From Treponema sp. (lineage in GTDB: Bacteria > Spirochaetota > Spirochaetia > Treponematales > Breznakiellaceae): DNA of 15,588 nucleotides. How positions within the stretch are numbered: the first letter of the stretch is position 1; each line of letters starts with the position of its first letter. The translations under genes and the position numbers were made by a program. The stretch is taken from assembly GCA_031255615.1 (NCBI GenBank), contig JAIRSD010000031.1, forward strand, positions 1 through 15,588. The letters are read 5' to 3'. This document shows, piece by piece, positions 1 through 7,693 of this stretch. The notes under the pieces are model-generated. The model was not told the origin of the DNA, made no database searches, and saw only the letters and a list, made by a program, of their open reading frames with translations.

Positions 1-326
1 GCGGCGGCCCGCTGGAAGGGCAGTTCGATGTTGGCCTTGTTGGCCGCCACCAGGGCCCGGCTTACCTTCATCACGTCCCCCCGGGCCAGGAAGTGGGTTT
101 CCAGCATATCGCTGGCCACCTCGATCCCCGCCTTGGAGAGCATGATCCGGGAATCCACGATGACCGCGGGGTTGACGTGCCGCAGCCACATGCCGATGAG
201 TTTCCCCAGGCCCACGTAAGCGCCGGAAAGGAAGGCCCGGAACCAGAGGCCGAAGAACCGGAAAAAGAGAATCAGAAAACCCAGGGCAAAAATCCCGACG
301 ACGATTAACAGGATCAGATAAATCAT
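1..326 (-). CDS. floA: Flotillin-like protein FloA, N-terminal part (runs off left edge)
   Basis: The minus-strand frame starts at the ATG at 326 and stays open for 108 codons to the window edge. The protein begins MIYLILLIVVGIFALGF, one hydrophobic segment of about 20 residues. A second hydrophobic stretch (FFGLWFRAFLSGAYVGLGKLIGMWLR) follows, then a soluble part with PAVIVDSRIMLSKAGIEVAS, LETHFLARGDV and ALVAANKANIELPFQRA. These match the bacterial FloA/YqfA family (compare HKAGLNV, LESHYLAGGNV and ANIELTFERCAA in Bacillus FloA). FloA is a membrane scaffold protein of lipid microdomains. A GGGAG Shine-Dalgarno at 337-333 is spaced six bases from the ATG. It lies about 100 bp downstream of nfeD on the same strand, the classic nfeD-floA pairing, so co-transcription is likely. 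The C-terminal two thirds lie outside the window. Confidence 0.9.
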   Translation of the reverse strand, partial: MIYLILLIVVGIFALGFLILFFRFFGLWFRAFLSGAYVGLGKLIGMWLRHVNPAVIVDSRIMLSKAGIEVASDMLETHFLARGDVMKVSRALVAANKANIELPFQRAA

Positions 327-426
327 AACACGCTCCCTTTAATAAACATTTGTATTAAGCGTTTGTCCCCGCAGCTTCTCCGGTTTGGTCCGGCAAGCCC
401 TGTTAAGCGGGAAACGCGGCGACATC

Positions 427-1947
427 CTAAACCAGCCTTACGGTAATGGTGTTCCCCCTTACCCTGGTAACCTTTACCCCCCGGCCCCTTTCAACAAAGA
501 GGCCCTCCGCCTGGGCTTCGTACACTTCCCCGTCAATCTCCACCCTCCCCACCGGATGCAGGGGGGTGGCGGCGATGCCGATTTTCCCCACCAGGGAAGG
601 GCCGCCTTCCCCGGATTCCGTTCCTGCCCCGGCCGCCGAATCCCCTGGGGCCAGGGGCCCGGCGGCGGTGCCGGTGATCTGGGTCCGCAGGGTCAGCTTG
701 TCAAAGAGGCGGATCCGGGGACCCAGCAAAATAATGGCCGCAATCCCGGTGACGGCGGCGATGAGGGATATAATTACCACGACGACGTTCCTTCCCAGGA
801 GGGTCCATTCCCAATCGAAGCGGGGAATCACAAAGTCCTGCATGGACAGCAGCAGGGAAAAACCGATAAACAGAAAACCGGAAATTCCCATGACCCCGAA
901 ACCGGGGGTTATGAAGATCTCCACCACTAAAAGGGCCAGGCCGATGAGGAACAGGATGATCTCCAGGGAACCCACCCGGCCCAGCATGGCCCCGGCCCCA
1001 AAGACCGTCGCGAAGGCGAGAATCGCCGCGACTCCGGGGATCCCGAAGCCGGGGCTGTTAATTTCCAGGAAGATCATCACCAGGCCCAGGACGATGAGGA
1101 TGGCCTGGACCGGCCCGCTGGTGAGGAGGGAAATCACGCTGTCCGCGGCGCTGGGGGCGCTTTCCATGGCCGGGGAGGCCGCCCCGATGACGGACAGCAG
1201 CGCATCCCGGTCATCGACAAGCCCCCGGGCCAGGCCGTAGCGCTGGGCCTCCCCGCTGGTAAGGGAGAGGAGCTTCCCCTTGGGGGAAATTATCCCCCGC
1301 CGCTCCAGCCCTTCCCGCTCTTTTTCCAGGAGTTCCATTTCTTGCAGGGTAAGGACCCGGATCCCGCCGTCTATCGAGACTTCCCAAAGCTCCACGTCGT
1401 AATCCACCATGGCCCTGGCAATTTCCACGGGGTGGTTGTTCCGTTCCGCCAGGGCCGCCATTTGGGAGCGCACCGCGGCGACGGTCTTTTCCCCGGTTCC
1501 CTCGGTCTGGCCGTCCGCCCCAACGGTTACCGGCGCCGCCGCCCCCAGGGAAGTACCGGCGGCCATATAAATGTCCTGGCAGGCCATGGCGATGAGGGCC
1601 CCGGCGGACCAGCTTACCCCCATAGAACCCTCCCCGCTGTTTACCCAGGCGATGGTCCGAACGTCCTTGAGGGAGGTGATAAACGAGGTGATCTGCAAGG
1701 CCGAATCCACCCGGCCTCCGAAGGTGTCAATCTCGAAGATAAGAAAGTCCGCCCCCTGGTTCAGCGCCTTCCGGCCTTCCCGCCGTACAAAGGTGGCGAG
1801 GGAAGGTTCAATATCGCCCTGAATTGGGATAATCCAGGCCGTACCGCGTTCTTCCCCGGCCTCTCTGGCCGGCGCGGGGGTCTGGGTAAAGAGCGGCGCC
1901 CCCAGGGCGAGGCACAGAGAGAGGCAGTAGAGACGGCGAAATTTCAT
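427..1947 (-). CDS. nfeD: NfeD family membrane serine protease (ClpP-class, long form)
   Basis: This 506-residue protein has the architecture of long NfeD proteins. It has a signal peptide (about 1-27, KFRRLY then a hydrophobic core), a ClpP/crotonase-fold protease domain (about 35-255), five membrane segments (about 276-296, 300-320, 327-347, 350-370, 384-409) and a C-terminal OB-fold domain (about 450-506). The likely nucleophile is Ser114 in VSWSAGALIAMA. Lys154 in GEKTVAAVRSQ lies 40 residues on, at about the spacing of the Ser-Lys dyad of archaeal PH1510-type NfeD. Such proteases are thought to cut stomatin/flotillin partners, which fits the downstream floA. The start is chosen because the ATG at 1947 opens directly into the signal peptide. 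No Shine-Dalgarno precedes it, and a -10 element sits seven bases upstream. Confidence 0.92.
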   Translation of the reverse strand: MKFRRLYCLSLCLALGAPLFTQTPAPAREAGEERGTAWIIPIQGDIEPSLATFVRREGRKALNQGADFLIFEIDTFGGRVDSALQITSFITSLKDVRTIAWVNSGEGSMGVSWSAGALIAMACQDIYMAAGTSLGAAAPVTVGADGQTEGTGEKTVAAVRSQMAALAERNNHPVEIARAMVDYDVELWEVSIDGGIRVLTLQEMELLEKEREGLERRGIISPKGKLLSLTSGEAQRYGLARGLVDDRDALLSVIGAASPAMESAPSAADSVISLLTSGPVQAILIVLGLVMIFLEINSPGFGIPGVAAILAFATVFGAGAMLGRVGSLEIILFLIGLALLVVEIFITPGFGVMGISGFLFIGFSLLLSMQDFVIPRFDWEWTLLGRNVVVVIISLIAAVTGIAAIILLGPRIRLFDKLTLRTQITGTAAGPLAPGDSAAGAGTESGEGGPSLVGKIGIAATPLHPVGRVEIDGEVYEAQAEGLFVERGRGVKVTRVRGNTITVRLV

Positions 1948-1963
1948 GGTTCCGATTATATCA
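1948..1963 (-). promoter_or_regulatory. Extended -10 promoter of nfeD, probably leaderless
   Basis: On the minus strand TGATATAAT lies at 1963-1955: a perfect TATAAT hexamer with a TGn extension. Only seven bases (CGGAACC) separate it from the nfeD ATG. The hexamer 17 bp further upstream (AACACA) is a poor -35, which the TGn motif could offset. Transcription would start at about the A of the ATG, giving an mRNA with almost no leader. This matches the absence of a Shine-Dalgarno. Confidence 0.55.
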
Positions 1964-2002
1964 TAGGGATGGAATTATGTGTTGGGGGCTGCCGGGAATT
2001 CC

Positions 2003-2029
2003 GAACCAAAGGGCTGCGCCTTTTGGTTC
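2003..2029. repeat. Imperfect hairpin in the nfeD/operon intergenic region
   Basis: GAACCAAAGG and CCTTTTGGTTC pair with a one-base bulge around a GCTGCG loop. It lies in the 461-base gene-free stretch 1948-2408, between the divergent nfeD and the plus-strand operon, and abuts the mosaic repeat at 2072. There is no U-tract on either strand, so it is not an obvious terminator. Confidence 0.4.
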
Positions 2030-2071
2030 AGGCGGAGTTTGGGGCTTTCCAGGGACCGATCCGTTGGTTTA

Positions 2072-2283
2072 GGCCGGCAGGGAGGCCGGCTGTTTCCGAT
2101 GACGGCGTTGCTGTGCGGGGCGCAGCAACGCCGCAAGGCGAACATCCGCAGGGATGCGGATGTTCGCCCGCGCAAGGGATAGGAGGGGTGCGGAGCAGAC
2201 CCGGCGCGAAGCGGCGGGGCCGGAGCGATAGCGGAGCCCCGGATAGCCCGGTTTTTTGCGGCGCAGCCGCAAAAAATGCGCCC
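2072..2283 (-). repeat. Hairpin-mosaic repeat element, left copy
   Basis: This roughly 212-bp segment is almost entirely palindromes. They include GCCGGC...GCCGGC (2073-2090), a 10-bp stem GGCGTTGCTG/CAGCAACGCC (2104-2132), a perfect 13-bp stem GCGAACATCCGCA/TGCGGATGTTCGC with a GGGA loop (2138-2167), and an 11-bp stem TTTTTTGCGGC/GCCGCAAAAAA with a GCA loop (2252-2276). Its reverse complement aligns closely with 15107-15391, with long identical blocks and changes concentrated in hairpin loops and arms. No reading frame here looks coding. The rest of the gap, 2284-2408, holds only a weak -10-like TATGCT (2339-2344) with no good -35, and the Shine-Dalgarno of the next gene. Confidence 0.85.
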
Positions 2284-2396
2284 AAAAGAAAGTCCCCCTG
2301 AACAGGAATTGAGGCTAGTTCTTAAAGCCCCCCCATAGTATGCTTAACAGGGCGGGTCTTCCAACCGGGATGGCAACTTCAGCGGCGGGAACCGTC

Positions 2397-2403
2397 AAGG
2401 AGG
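2397..2403 (+). promoter_or_regulatory. Strong Shine-Dalgarno fixing the start of the first operon gene
   Basis: AAGGAGG at 2397-2403 stands five bases before the ATG at 2409. The frame also has an ATG at 2340, but that one has no ribosome binding site and would only add 23 non-conserved-looking residues, so 2409 is preferred. Confidence 0.85.
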
Positions 2404-2408
2404 CGGGT

Positions 2409-2897
2409 ATGTCTGATACGAACCCCTGGCAGAGCCCTGAAGCGGCGGTGAAGGTGGAGGAAAGCGCGGTTCAGGGGATTTTGACCGCGGCCATGATCCG
2501 TTACCTGAAGGAATCGTCTCCCTGGCTCCGGTTTATCGGCATCCTGGGCTATGTTGGCGCGGTTTTTTTTATAGTTTCCGGGCTTGCCGCGGCTGTTGCC
2601 GCGATTGTTACCGGGGGCGGCCTGTTTAGCGGGGTTTCGGGGGCGGTTTCGGTTTTTTTGGGGTTGATTTATGTGGTTTCCGGCGCGGCCGCCTTCTTTT
2701 ACGCCCGTTTTACCCACGCCTTTGGGGCGAAGATCCGGAACTACCTCCAGAGCGGGGCGGAGCGGGATCTGGAGGAAGCCTTTAAGAATAACAGGTCCCT
2801 GTGGAAATTTACCGGCATCCTTGCCATTGTGGGTATATCCTTTGTGCCCCTTGGGATCGTTGCGGTGCTGGTGACGGCGCTTTCCTCTGTTTTTTAG
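2409..2897 (+). CDS. DUF5362-like small membrane protein
   Basis: The protein has 162 residues. It has a polar N-terminus (MSDTNPWQSPEAAVKVEESA), a short amphipathic part ending in LKESSPWLRFIGILGYVG, then hydrophobic segments at about 41-67, 77-100 and 132-158. A charged loop between the last two (AFGAKIRNYLQSGAERDLEEAFKNNRSLWKF) gives three predicted membrane spans. The 'SPWLRF.GILGYVG' start and the 'A.KNNRSLWKF.GI' element resemble DUF5362 proteins, small membrane proteins of unknown function. The assignment is by recalled pattern only. It is the first gene of the plus-strand membrane operon and ends 50 bp before the RDD gene. Confidence 0.7.
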   Translation: MSDTNPWQSPEAAVKVEESAVQGILTAAMIRYLKESSPWLRFIGILGYVGAVFFIVSGLAAAVAAIVTGGGLFSGVSGAVSVFLGLIYVVSGAAAFFYARFTHAFGAKIRNYLQSGAERDLEEAFKNNRSLWKFTGILAIVGISFVPLGIVAVLVTALSSVF

Positions 2898-2947
2898 GGT
2901 TTACGCCCGTGCCATTTTCGGCGCCCCCTCCTTCCCTCGATTCAGGG

Positions 2948-3721
2948 ATGACGGTGGAGTCCCCGGAGGGGATCGAATTTACCCTTTTTCCCGCTGGGCC
3001 CCTCATTCGAAGCTGCGCCTGGGGAATTGATAAGGGGATTCAGTGGATAATCATTGCGGTTTTGGAATTTTTCACCGCCGATAATGGGGCCTGGCTGCTG
3101 CTGATTCTGATATTCTGCGTCGATTGGTTTTACCATACCCTGTGGGAGATCTTCTGCCGGGGGCAGAGTCCGGGGAAGCTGCTTTTTGGAATCCGGGTGC
3201 TCCGCGACGACGGGTCCCCGGTGAATCCGGGCGCGTCATTTCTGCGGAACCTTCTGCGCTTTGCGGATACCTTTCTTTTTCTCTGCCCCGTGGCCCTGGC
3301 GAGCATGCTCCTGAGCAGGGGTTTCCGCCGTCTGGGGGACTGGACCGCCGGTACGGTGGTGGTATACACGGCCCAGTCCCTGGCTGTGTCTTCCCTGGGG
3401 GCGGCGGAACAGGCCGTATCTAGGCGGCCCGCCGGATACGGGGGCGCCGCCGGGGGATGGGGGGCGCTGAGCGGGGAGGAAAAACAGGGGATCCTCATGT
3501 TTCTCCGCCGTTATCCCCTGTTGGGCAAGGCCCGGGCCGATGAAATCGCCGCCCCCTTTGTCGAGGCCCTCCGGGGGCATGGCGGCGGCGGGCCGGATTC
3601 AACGGGCGTCGATTCAACAGGCGCAGATTCGGCGGGCAGGGATTCGACGGCTATGGATTCGGCGGCCTCCGGCGGGGCGGATTACCTCCTGGGCATCGGC
3701 AAACGGTTGCTGGGGGATTGA
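2948..3721 (+). CDS. RDD family membrane protein
   Basis: This 257-residue protein carries the RDD domain landmarks: Arg21 and Asp28 in AGPLIRSCAWGIDKG, GQSPGKLLFGIRVL (72-85) after the second hydrophobic region, and Asp131 in RRLGDWTAGTVVVY. Hydrophobic segments lie at about 31-41, 48-66 and 105-123. RDD proteins are membrane proteins of mostly unknown role (some are linked to transport). Next to SpoIIM and MoxR-DUF58 genes they are probable partners of that complex. The C-terminal tail is cytoplasmic-looking: GEEKQGILMFLRRYPLLGKARADEIA, then a DS-rich pentapeptide repeat (about 217-241) and YLLGIGKRLLGD. The ATG at 2948 has no well-spaced Shine-Dalgarno. In-frame GTGs at 2909 and 2954 are alternatives, and 2954 has AGGG better placed. 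The stop overlaps the next ATG by one base. Confidence 0.85.
   Translation: MTVESPEGIEFTLFPAGPLIRSCAWGIDKGIQWIIIAVLEFFTADNGAWLLLILIFCVDWFYHTLWEIFCRGQSPGKLLFGIRVLRDDGSPVNPGASFLRNLLRFADTFLFLCPVALASMLLSRGFRRLGDWTAGTVVVYTAQSLAVSSLGAAEQAVSRRPAGYGGAAGGWGALSGEEKQGILMFLRRYPLLGKARADEIAAPFVEALRGHGGGGPDSTGVDSTGADSAGRDSTAMDSAASGGADYLLGIGKRLLGD
3596..3670 (+). repeat. In-frame 15-bp tandem repeat coding DSxxx pentapeptides
   Basis: GATTC begins at 3596, 3611, 3626, 3641 and 3656, an exact 15-bp period. The five units encode DSTGV, DSTGA, DSAGR, DSTAM and DSAAS in the hydrophilic tail of the RDD protein. Third positions differ between units, so the peptide pattern is kept better than the DNA. Confidence 0.9.
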
Positions 3722-4713
3722 TGACGGAACGCGGCTTTATCGCCCGGCGCGGCGGGTTCTGGCAGGAATTCTCCCAAACCCTGGGAAGCCGCCGTTTGAT
3801 GCGGGAGCGGGCGGGGCGTTTCCCCCAGGATTTCCGGGAACTGACCCAGGATCTGAACACCGCCCGGGCCCACGGCTTTGATCCCGCCCTGGTTGAACGG
3901 CTGAACCGGCTGGTGCTGGAGGGGCATCAGCGGCTTTACGGCTGTCCCGAATTTTCCTTTAAGTCCTTTTTAATCTTTGTTACCGGTACTTTTCCCCGGC
4001 AGGTGCGGGCCAACTGGCGGGGTCTTGCCGCGGGCTGTCTTATTTTTTACGGCCTGGCCCTGTTTTTCGCCCTCCTCTGCGTCCGCTTTCCCGAAACGGC
4101 TTACCAGCTTTTGTCGGATGATACGGCGGAGTCTCTGGAGGAAATGTACAATCCCCAGGGTTCGTATTACTTAAAGCCCCGGAACGTGAGCGGGGACGCG
4201 GATATGTTCGGTTATTATATCTACAACAATGTTTCCATCGCCTTTCGAACCTTCGCGGGGGGCATCCTGGGGGGCCTGGGGAGTCTTTTTTTTCTCGCCT
4301 ATAACGCCCTGACCCTGGGGGCCGCCGCGGGGCATTTAATCAACCGGGGCTTTGGCGAGACCTTTTTTGCCTTTATCATCGGCCACAGCAGTTTTGAACT
4401 AACGGCGATTATCTTTTCCGCCCAGGCGGGCCTGCTCCTGGGCTACCGGTTTTTCGCGCTCCAGGGTCTCAGCCGGAGCGCCTCCCTGCGGCGGGCGGGG
4501 AGGCAGGCCCTGCCCATCGTGGCCGGGGCGGCCCTGCTTTTGACGGCTGCCGCCGCCGTTGAAGCCTTTTGGTCCTCCCGGATCGGGATCCCCCCGCGGA
4601 TCCGCTGCATCGTTGGGGGCCTGGGCTGGATTCTTCTGATCCTCTACTTTGCCCTGGCCGGCCGGCGCGGGCCCGCCGTTAAAGACGCCCCTGACGGGGC
4701 TTTTGATGCTTAA
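3721..4713 (+). CDS. SpoIIM-like (stage II sporulation protein M family) membrane protein
   Basis: The protein has 330 residues. A soluble N-terminal part of about 90 residues is rich in helix formers (FWQEFSQTLGSRRLMRERAGRFPQDFRELTQDLNTARA). The membrane part has segments at about 102-123, 172-205, 215-245, 265-285 and 295-315. The motif GHSSFELTAIIFSAQAGLLLG is the typical SpoIIM/COG1300 signature around a conserved Glu. In endospore formers SpoIIM helps septal peptidoglycan remodelling. Its relatives in non-sporulating bacteria are of unknown role and often sit beside RDD, MoxR and DUF58 genes, as here. The ATG at 3721 overlaps the RDD stop (TGATG) and follows a GGGGGA ribosome binding site. 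A TTG one codon upstream is possible. The gene overlaps the next one by eight bases. Confidence 0.88.
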   Translation: MTERGFIARRGGFWQEFSQTLGSRRLMRERAGRFPQDFRELTQDLNTARAHGFDPALVERLNRLVLEGHQRLYGCPEFSFKSFLIFVTGTFPRQVRANWRGLAAGCLIFYGLALFFALLCVRFPETAYQLLSDDTAESLEEMYNPQGSYYLKPRNVSGDADMFGYYIYNNVSIAFRTFAGGILGGLGSLFFLAYNALTLGAAAGHLINRGFGETFFAFIIGHSSFELTAIIFSAQAGLLLGYRFFALQGLSRSASLRRAGRQALPIVAGAALLLTAAAAVEAFWSSRIGIPPRIRCIVGGLGWILLILYFALAGRRGPAVKDAPDGAFDA

Positions 4714-5536
4714 CGCCGGAATCCTCGCCCCGAGGCGGCGGAGTTCCTGGGAGGCGGCGGATGCGGGGCTGCTCCTGTGGAAACGAAATGCAGGTTATTT
4801 CATTCCCCTTTTCGCCATTCCCTTTTGGCTCTGCGCCTTTGCCCTCTGTTTTCTCCCCGGCCTTGTTCAGGGAGGCGGCGTGTCTGTCCCTGCCCTCAGC
4901 CTGATGCCCGGCGGGGGCGGGTTTTTGCCCGGCCCCTGGACCTACCCCCTGTTTTGGTCCTGGATCGTCCTCTGGTGGCTTAATCCCCTGTTTGACCGTC
5001 TTATCCTCCATGTGGCGGCGAAACGGTTCTTTGAATCCGATGCCTCCCTTTCCGGCTTATTCCGGGGTCTGGGGAGGAGTCTGGGCCGGGGGCTCGCGGG
5101 GGATCTGCTCTGGCGGCGCTTAAGCCCCTGGCGGTCGGCAATGCTGCCCCTGCGGATCCTTGAACAGGGGGCCGGGGGAAGCCGGCGGCGGATACGGGAC
5201 CGGAAGCGGGCCCTGTCGAAGGGGGGGATCCATTTCTGCATCTTTATTACGGCCTGGTGCTTTATCTTCCAGTGGATTCTTTTGGCGGGAGAAATTCTTT
5301 TTGTCCTGATGGTCCTGTCGATCTTTACGAATCCGCAGATTCCGGGGTTCGGCGCCTTTTTTGCGGGGAAGGGTCTGTACTGCTATGCGGGGTGGTGCGT
5401 GAATACCCTGGTGGTGGAAAGTATGTATGTGTGCATGGGATTCGGCCTTTACTTGAACAGCCGGGTGGAGGTTGAAGGCTGGGACATAGAACTTCTGTTC
5501 CGCGGCTTTGCCGGACTGCGCGGGGGAGAACATTGA
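4706..5536 (+). CDS. Unrecognised integral membrane protein of the MoxR/DUF58 operon
   Basis: I do not recognise a named family for this 276-residue protein. Hydrophobic regions lie at about 32-54, 79-104, 173-207 (long, perhaps two spans) and 222-250. A basic, probably cytoplasmic loop (about 105-172, with RRRIRDRKRALSK) divides them. The C-terminus YLNSRVEVEGWDIELLFRGFA resembles the 'Y..LRV..EG.DLE' ending of membrane proteins that sit between SpoIIM and DUF4129 genes in other bacteria. That resemblance is from memory. The ATG at 4706 lies inside the end of the SpoIIM gene, eight bases overlapping, with GGGG seven bases upstream. The stop overlaps the next start by four bases. Full embedding in the operon implies a function in the same complex. 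Confidence 0.72.
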   Translation: MLNAGILAPRRRSSWEAADAGLLLWKRNAGYFIPLFAIPFWLCAFALCFLPGLVQGGGVSVPALSLMPGGGGFLPGPWTYPLFWSWIVLWWLNPLFDRLILHVAAKRFFESDASLSGLFRGLGRSLGRGLAGDLLWRRLSPWRSAMLPLRILEQGAGGSRRRIRDRKRALSKGGIHFCIFITAWCFIFQWILLAGEILFVLMVLSIFTNPQIPGFGAFFAGKGLYCYAGWCVNTLVVESMYVCMGFGLYLNSRVEVEGWDIELLFRGFAGLRGGEH

Positions 5537-6375
5537 ACCGTCCTCCCCTCTTTCCTTTCCCCGGCGGGGGGGCCGGCGGCGGGGCCGTTATTCTTTTCCT
5601 TGCGGTCCTCCTCGTCTTTCTCCCTTCCCCCCGGATTGACGCGGACTCTGCCGGGGCGGGGGATGCGAGGGCGGAAACGGAGGCGGCCGCGGCCCTTCCC
5701 CCGGACCTGGGGGCCGGCATGCCCGCGGAAGAACTGCGGCGGATCCTGGAGCAGAACATGGGAGGCTGGAGAAAAACCTGGGCTGTCCGGTTCAAAAATC
5801 AGGATCGGCCTTTCCCTTCCTTTCGGGAGGCCGCCGCCCGGATTCTCCGGGCTTTTCTGATTTTCTTTTCCGCCCTCCTGGTCCTGGCCGCGGCGGTTTT
5901 TCTTTACCGCCGCCGCCGGCGGCGGTTCCCGCCGGCGGGACGGCCTTCCGTAGTTTCCCCCCGTCCGGGCCCCCCCGGATTACAGCCGCCGGCCCTCCTT
6001 GAGGAGGCGGACCGCCTTTACCGCGGGGGCCTTTTACGGGAAGCCTGGGCCCTCTGCTATGCCGCTTCCCTGGGGGCCCTTGCGCTGCGCTGGGGTTTCC
6101 GTTTTCCTCCGGGGGCCACGGAATACCGCTGCCTCGCCCTGGTCCGGCTTTGGGAAGGGCAGGGGCGGCTGGAGGGGGCGGCGGATATCGATGGAGGACA
6201 GACGGAGGCCGCCTTCGCCCGGCTTATCCACCACTGGGTAGCCCTTTTTTACGGGGGGCTCAGGCCCCCGGCGGGAGCTTTCGAGGATTCCCTCGCCTGG
6301 GTTGGGTCCCTCTGCAAAACGCCGGGTTCCGGGGACAATGCGCCCCCCGGCGCTGCGGGAGGGGAGCGTGGCTAA
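5533..6375 (+). CDS. DUF4129 domain membrane protein
   Basis: The protein has 280 residues. An N-terminal signal anchor (about 17-31, GAVILFLAVLLVFLPS) precedes an Ala/Glu-rich extracytoplasmic part (about 35-100, with AEELRRILEQNMGGWRKTW). A membrane span (about 104-125) ends in an Arg cluster. The cytoplasmic DUF4129 domain (about 155-255) reads LLEEADRLYRGGLLREAWALCYAASLGAL, then GATEYR and the ending HHWVALFYGGLRPP. DUF4129 also forms the C-terminus of many membrane-anchored transglutaminases that occur with MoxR/DUF58 genes, but there is no transglutaminase domain here. The start is TTG at 5533, overlapping the previous stop, with GGGGGAG about four bases upstream. No ATG is available at the right place. 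The last eight bases overlap the next gene. Confidence 0.82.
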   Translation: MNRPPLFPFPGGGAGGGAVILFLAVLLVFLPSPRIDADSAGAGDARAETEAAAALPPDLGAGMPAEELRRILEQNMGGWRKTWAVRFKNQDRPFPSFREAAARILRAFLIFFSALLVLAAAVFLYRRRRRRFPPAGRPSVVSPRPGPPGLQPPALLEEADRLYRGGLLREAWALCYAASLGALALRWGFRFPPGATEYRCLALVRLWEGQGRLEGAADIDGGQTEAAFARLIHHWVALFYGGLRPPAGAFEDSLAWVGSLCKTPGSGDNAPPGAAGGERG

Positions 6376-7693
6376 GTCATCCCCCGGCCCCCGGCTTTCA
6401 AAGTCCGGGGGAATCGCCGGAAACGGGTACGGCTTATTCGCCCTCGCCGCCGTCTTGGCCCTGTTGATCTTTGCGATCCTGGCGGCTGCCCGGCTTGAGG
6501 TTTACGAACGGGAAAGGTGGGTCCTGCCTTCCGGCGAATTCCTGTCCAACAATTTCTATGTGCTGGGGGAATGGCTTTCCGGCAGCGGCAGGCCGGTCCG
6601 TTTTAGCCCCCGCTGGGCCGGGAAAAGGGGCATATCTCCCCGGGAGGGGGGGCTTTTTATCCAGGCTTCCCTTTTTGATTGGGAGCGGGAGGATATTCTG
6701 CCCTGGGTGCGGGAGGGGGGCATCCTGATGGTTTCTATCGACTTCCCCTGGTACCGGCGGGAAGATCCGGCAGCGGAGGCCCCTCCCGCGGTTCTCGCCC
6801 TGGAAGAATTTCTTGAAAAGCTGGAAATAAGCATACGGCCCCCCGTTCCGGAAAGGAGGGTTGCCGGGGAGAACGCCGCAGGGGGGAGTATTGCCGAAGG
6901 GAGGACCGCCGTTGACGGTGTTGCAGGTGCTGACGAAGCTGCCGGAGGGGGCGGCGGCGCCTTTCCGGGGCCTGAAAGCGATGCGGAATCTGAATACGCT
7001 ATGGAACCGGATGAAGGCCGCGCCGCCGCGGAAGCGGGAGGTTTCCCCGATTATGACCTCAGTATTGTTTTTGAGGAACCCGCTCCCGCCATTCCCGCCC
7101 TGGAATCCGAAAAAACCCTGGTCCTTAGAGACGCGAGGGGGAATATCCGGCTGATCCGCAGGGCTCTGGGGAAAGGCTGGGTCGCCGTGGCCGGATTCTA
7201 CGTTTTTATGTATAATTATCACCTGGAAGATGAGGCGAACGCCCGGCTGGCCTGGGAACTCACCGGCGCTTCCCTGGGGCCTGAGCGGCCGGCAATCCTT
7301 TTCGTCCGGAGCAGACGGGGGGCGGAAGGACTTTTTGGAATCCTTCGGGAACGGGGAAACCTGCTGCCCCCGGTCCTCTCCATCCTGGTTCTTATTTTTA
7401 CCGGTTTCTGGATGACGCTGCCCGGTTTCGGCGTTCCCCTGGGGGAGGATCCCCGTAAACAGCCGTCCATTATCAAGCGTTTCTCCGCGGAAGCCCGTTT
7501 CCTCCGCCGCCACGATGCCCTAAGGGTGTATCTTGGAATCTACCTGCGGGAACTGCGCCGCCGGGGCAGAGGGCGGCCCCTGGGGCGGGAATGTGAAGAA
7601 GTTGAAGCGGCTTTGGCGGCCGGAAAAAAAATCAGCCCAAGAAAAATGGCCGTCTATCTGGAAAATCTTATGTCGGCCCTGGAGCGTTTATGA
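6368..7693 (+). CDS. DUF4350 domain membrane protein
   Basis: This 441-residue protein starts at a GTG (6368) directly after GGGAGGGGAG. ATGs upstream at 6302 and 6338 in the same frame lack such a site and would overlap the DUF4129 gene further. It has a membrane span at about 21-41 and then a DUF4350-like domain: SGEFLSNNFYVLGEWLSGSGRPVRF, GGLFIQASLFDWEREDILPWVREGGILM, and later GKGWVAVAGFYVFMYNYHLEDEANARLAW. A second span (about 331-351) is followed by a basic helical tail (KRFSAEARFLRRHDALRVYLGIYLRELRRRG). Between the halves of the domain is a low-complexity Gly/Ala/Glu insertion (about 166-225). DUF4350 is a glutamine-amidotransferase-like fold without a known activity. The stop overlaps the MoxR start as ATGA. 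Confidence 0.85.
   Translation: MAKSSPGPRLSKSGGIAGNGYGLFALAAVLALLIFAILAAARLEVYERERWVLPSGEFLSNNFYVLGEWLSGSGRPVRFSPRWAGKRGISPREGGLFIQASLFDWEREDILPWVREGGILMVSIDFPWYRREDPAAEAPPAVLALEEFLEKLEISIRPPVPERRVAGENAAGGSIAEGRTAVDGVAGADEAAGGGGGAFPGPESDAESEYAMEPDEGRAAAEAGGFPDYDLSIVFEEPAPAIPALESEKTLVLRDARGNIRLIRRALGKGWVAVAGFYVFMYNYHLEDEANARLAWELTGASLGPERPAILFVRSRRGAEGLFGILRERGNLLPPVLSILVLIFTGFWMTLPGFGVPLGEDPRKQPSIIKRFSAEARFLRRHDALRVYLGIYLRELRRRGRGRPLGRECEEVEAALAAGKKISPRKMAVYLENLMSALERL

Noticed and set aside
2252..2276. Rho-independent terminator
   Set aside because: The stem has T residues on its 5' side and A residues on its 3' side on both strands, the reverse of a terminator.
2340..2408. Upstream ATG at 2340 as the start of the first operon gene
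   Set aside because: It has no ribosome binding site, while AAGGAGG sits five bases before the ATG at 2409.
6434..7513. Long open frame on the minus strand (359 codons) opposite the DUF4350 gene
   Set aside because: It is antisense to a well-supported gene, is low-complexity (Pro/Gly/Arg-rich) and has no domain. Long shadow frames are expected at this GC content. The same holds for 9041-10024 minus, 8077-8811 minus and 13971-15017 plus.
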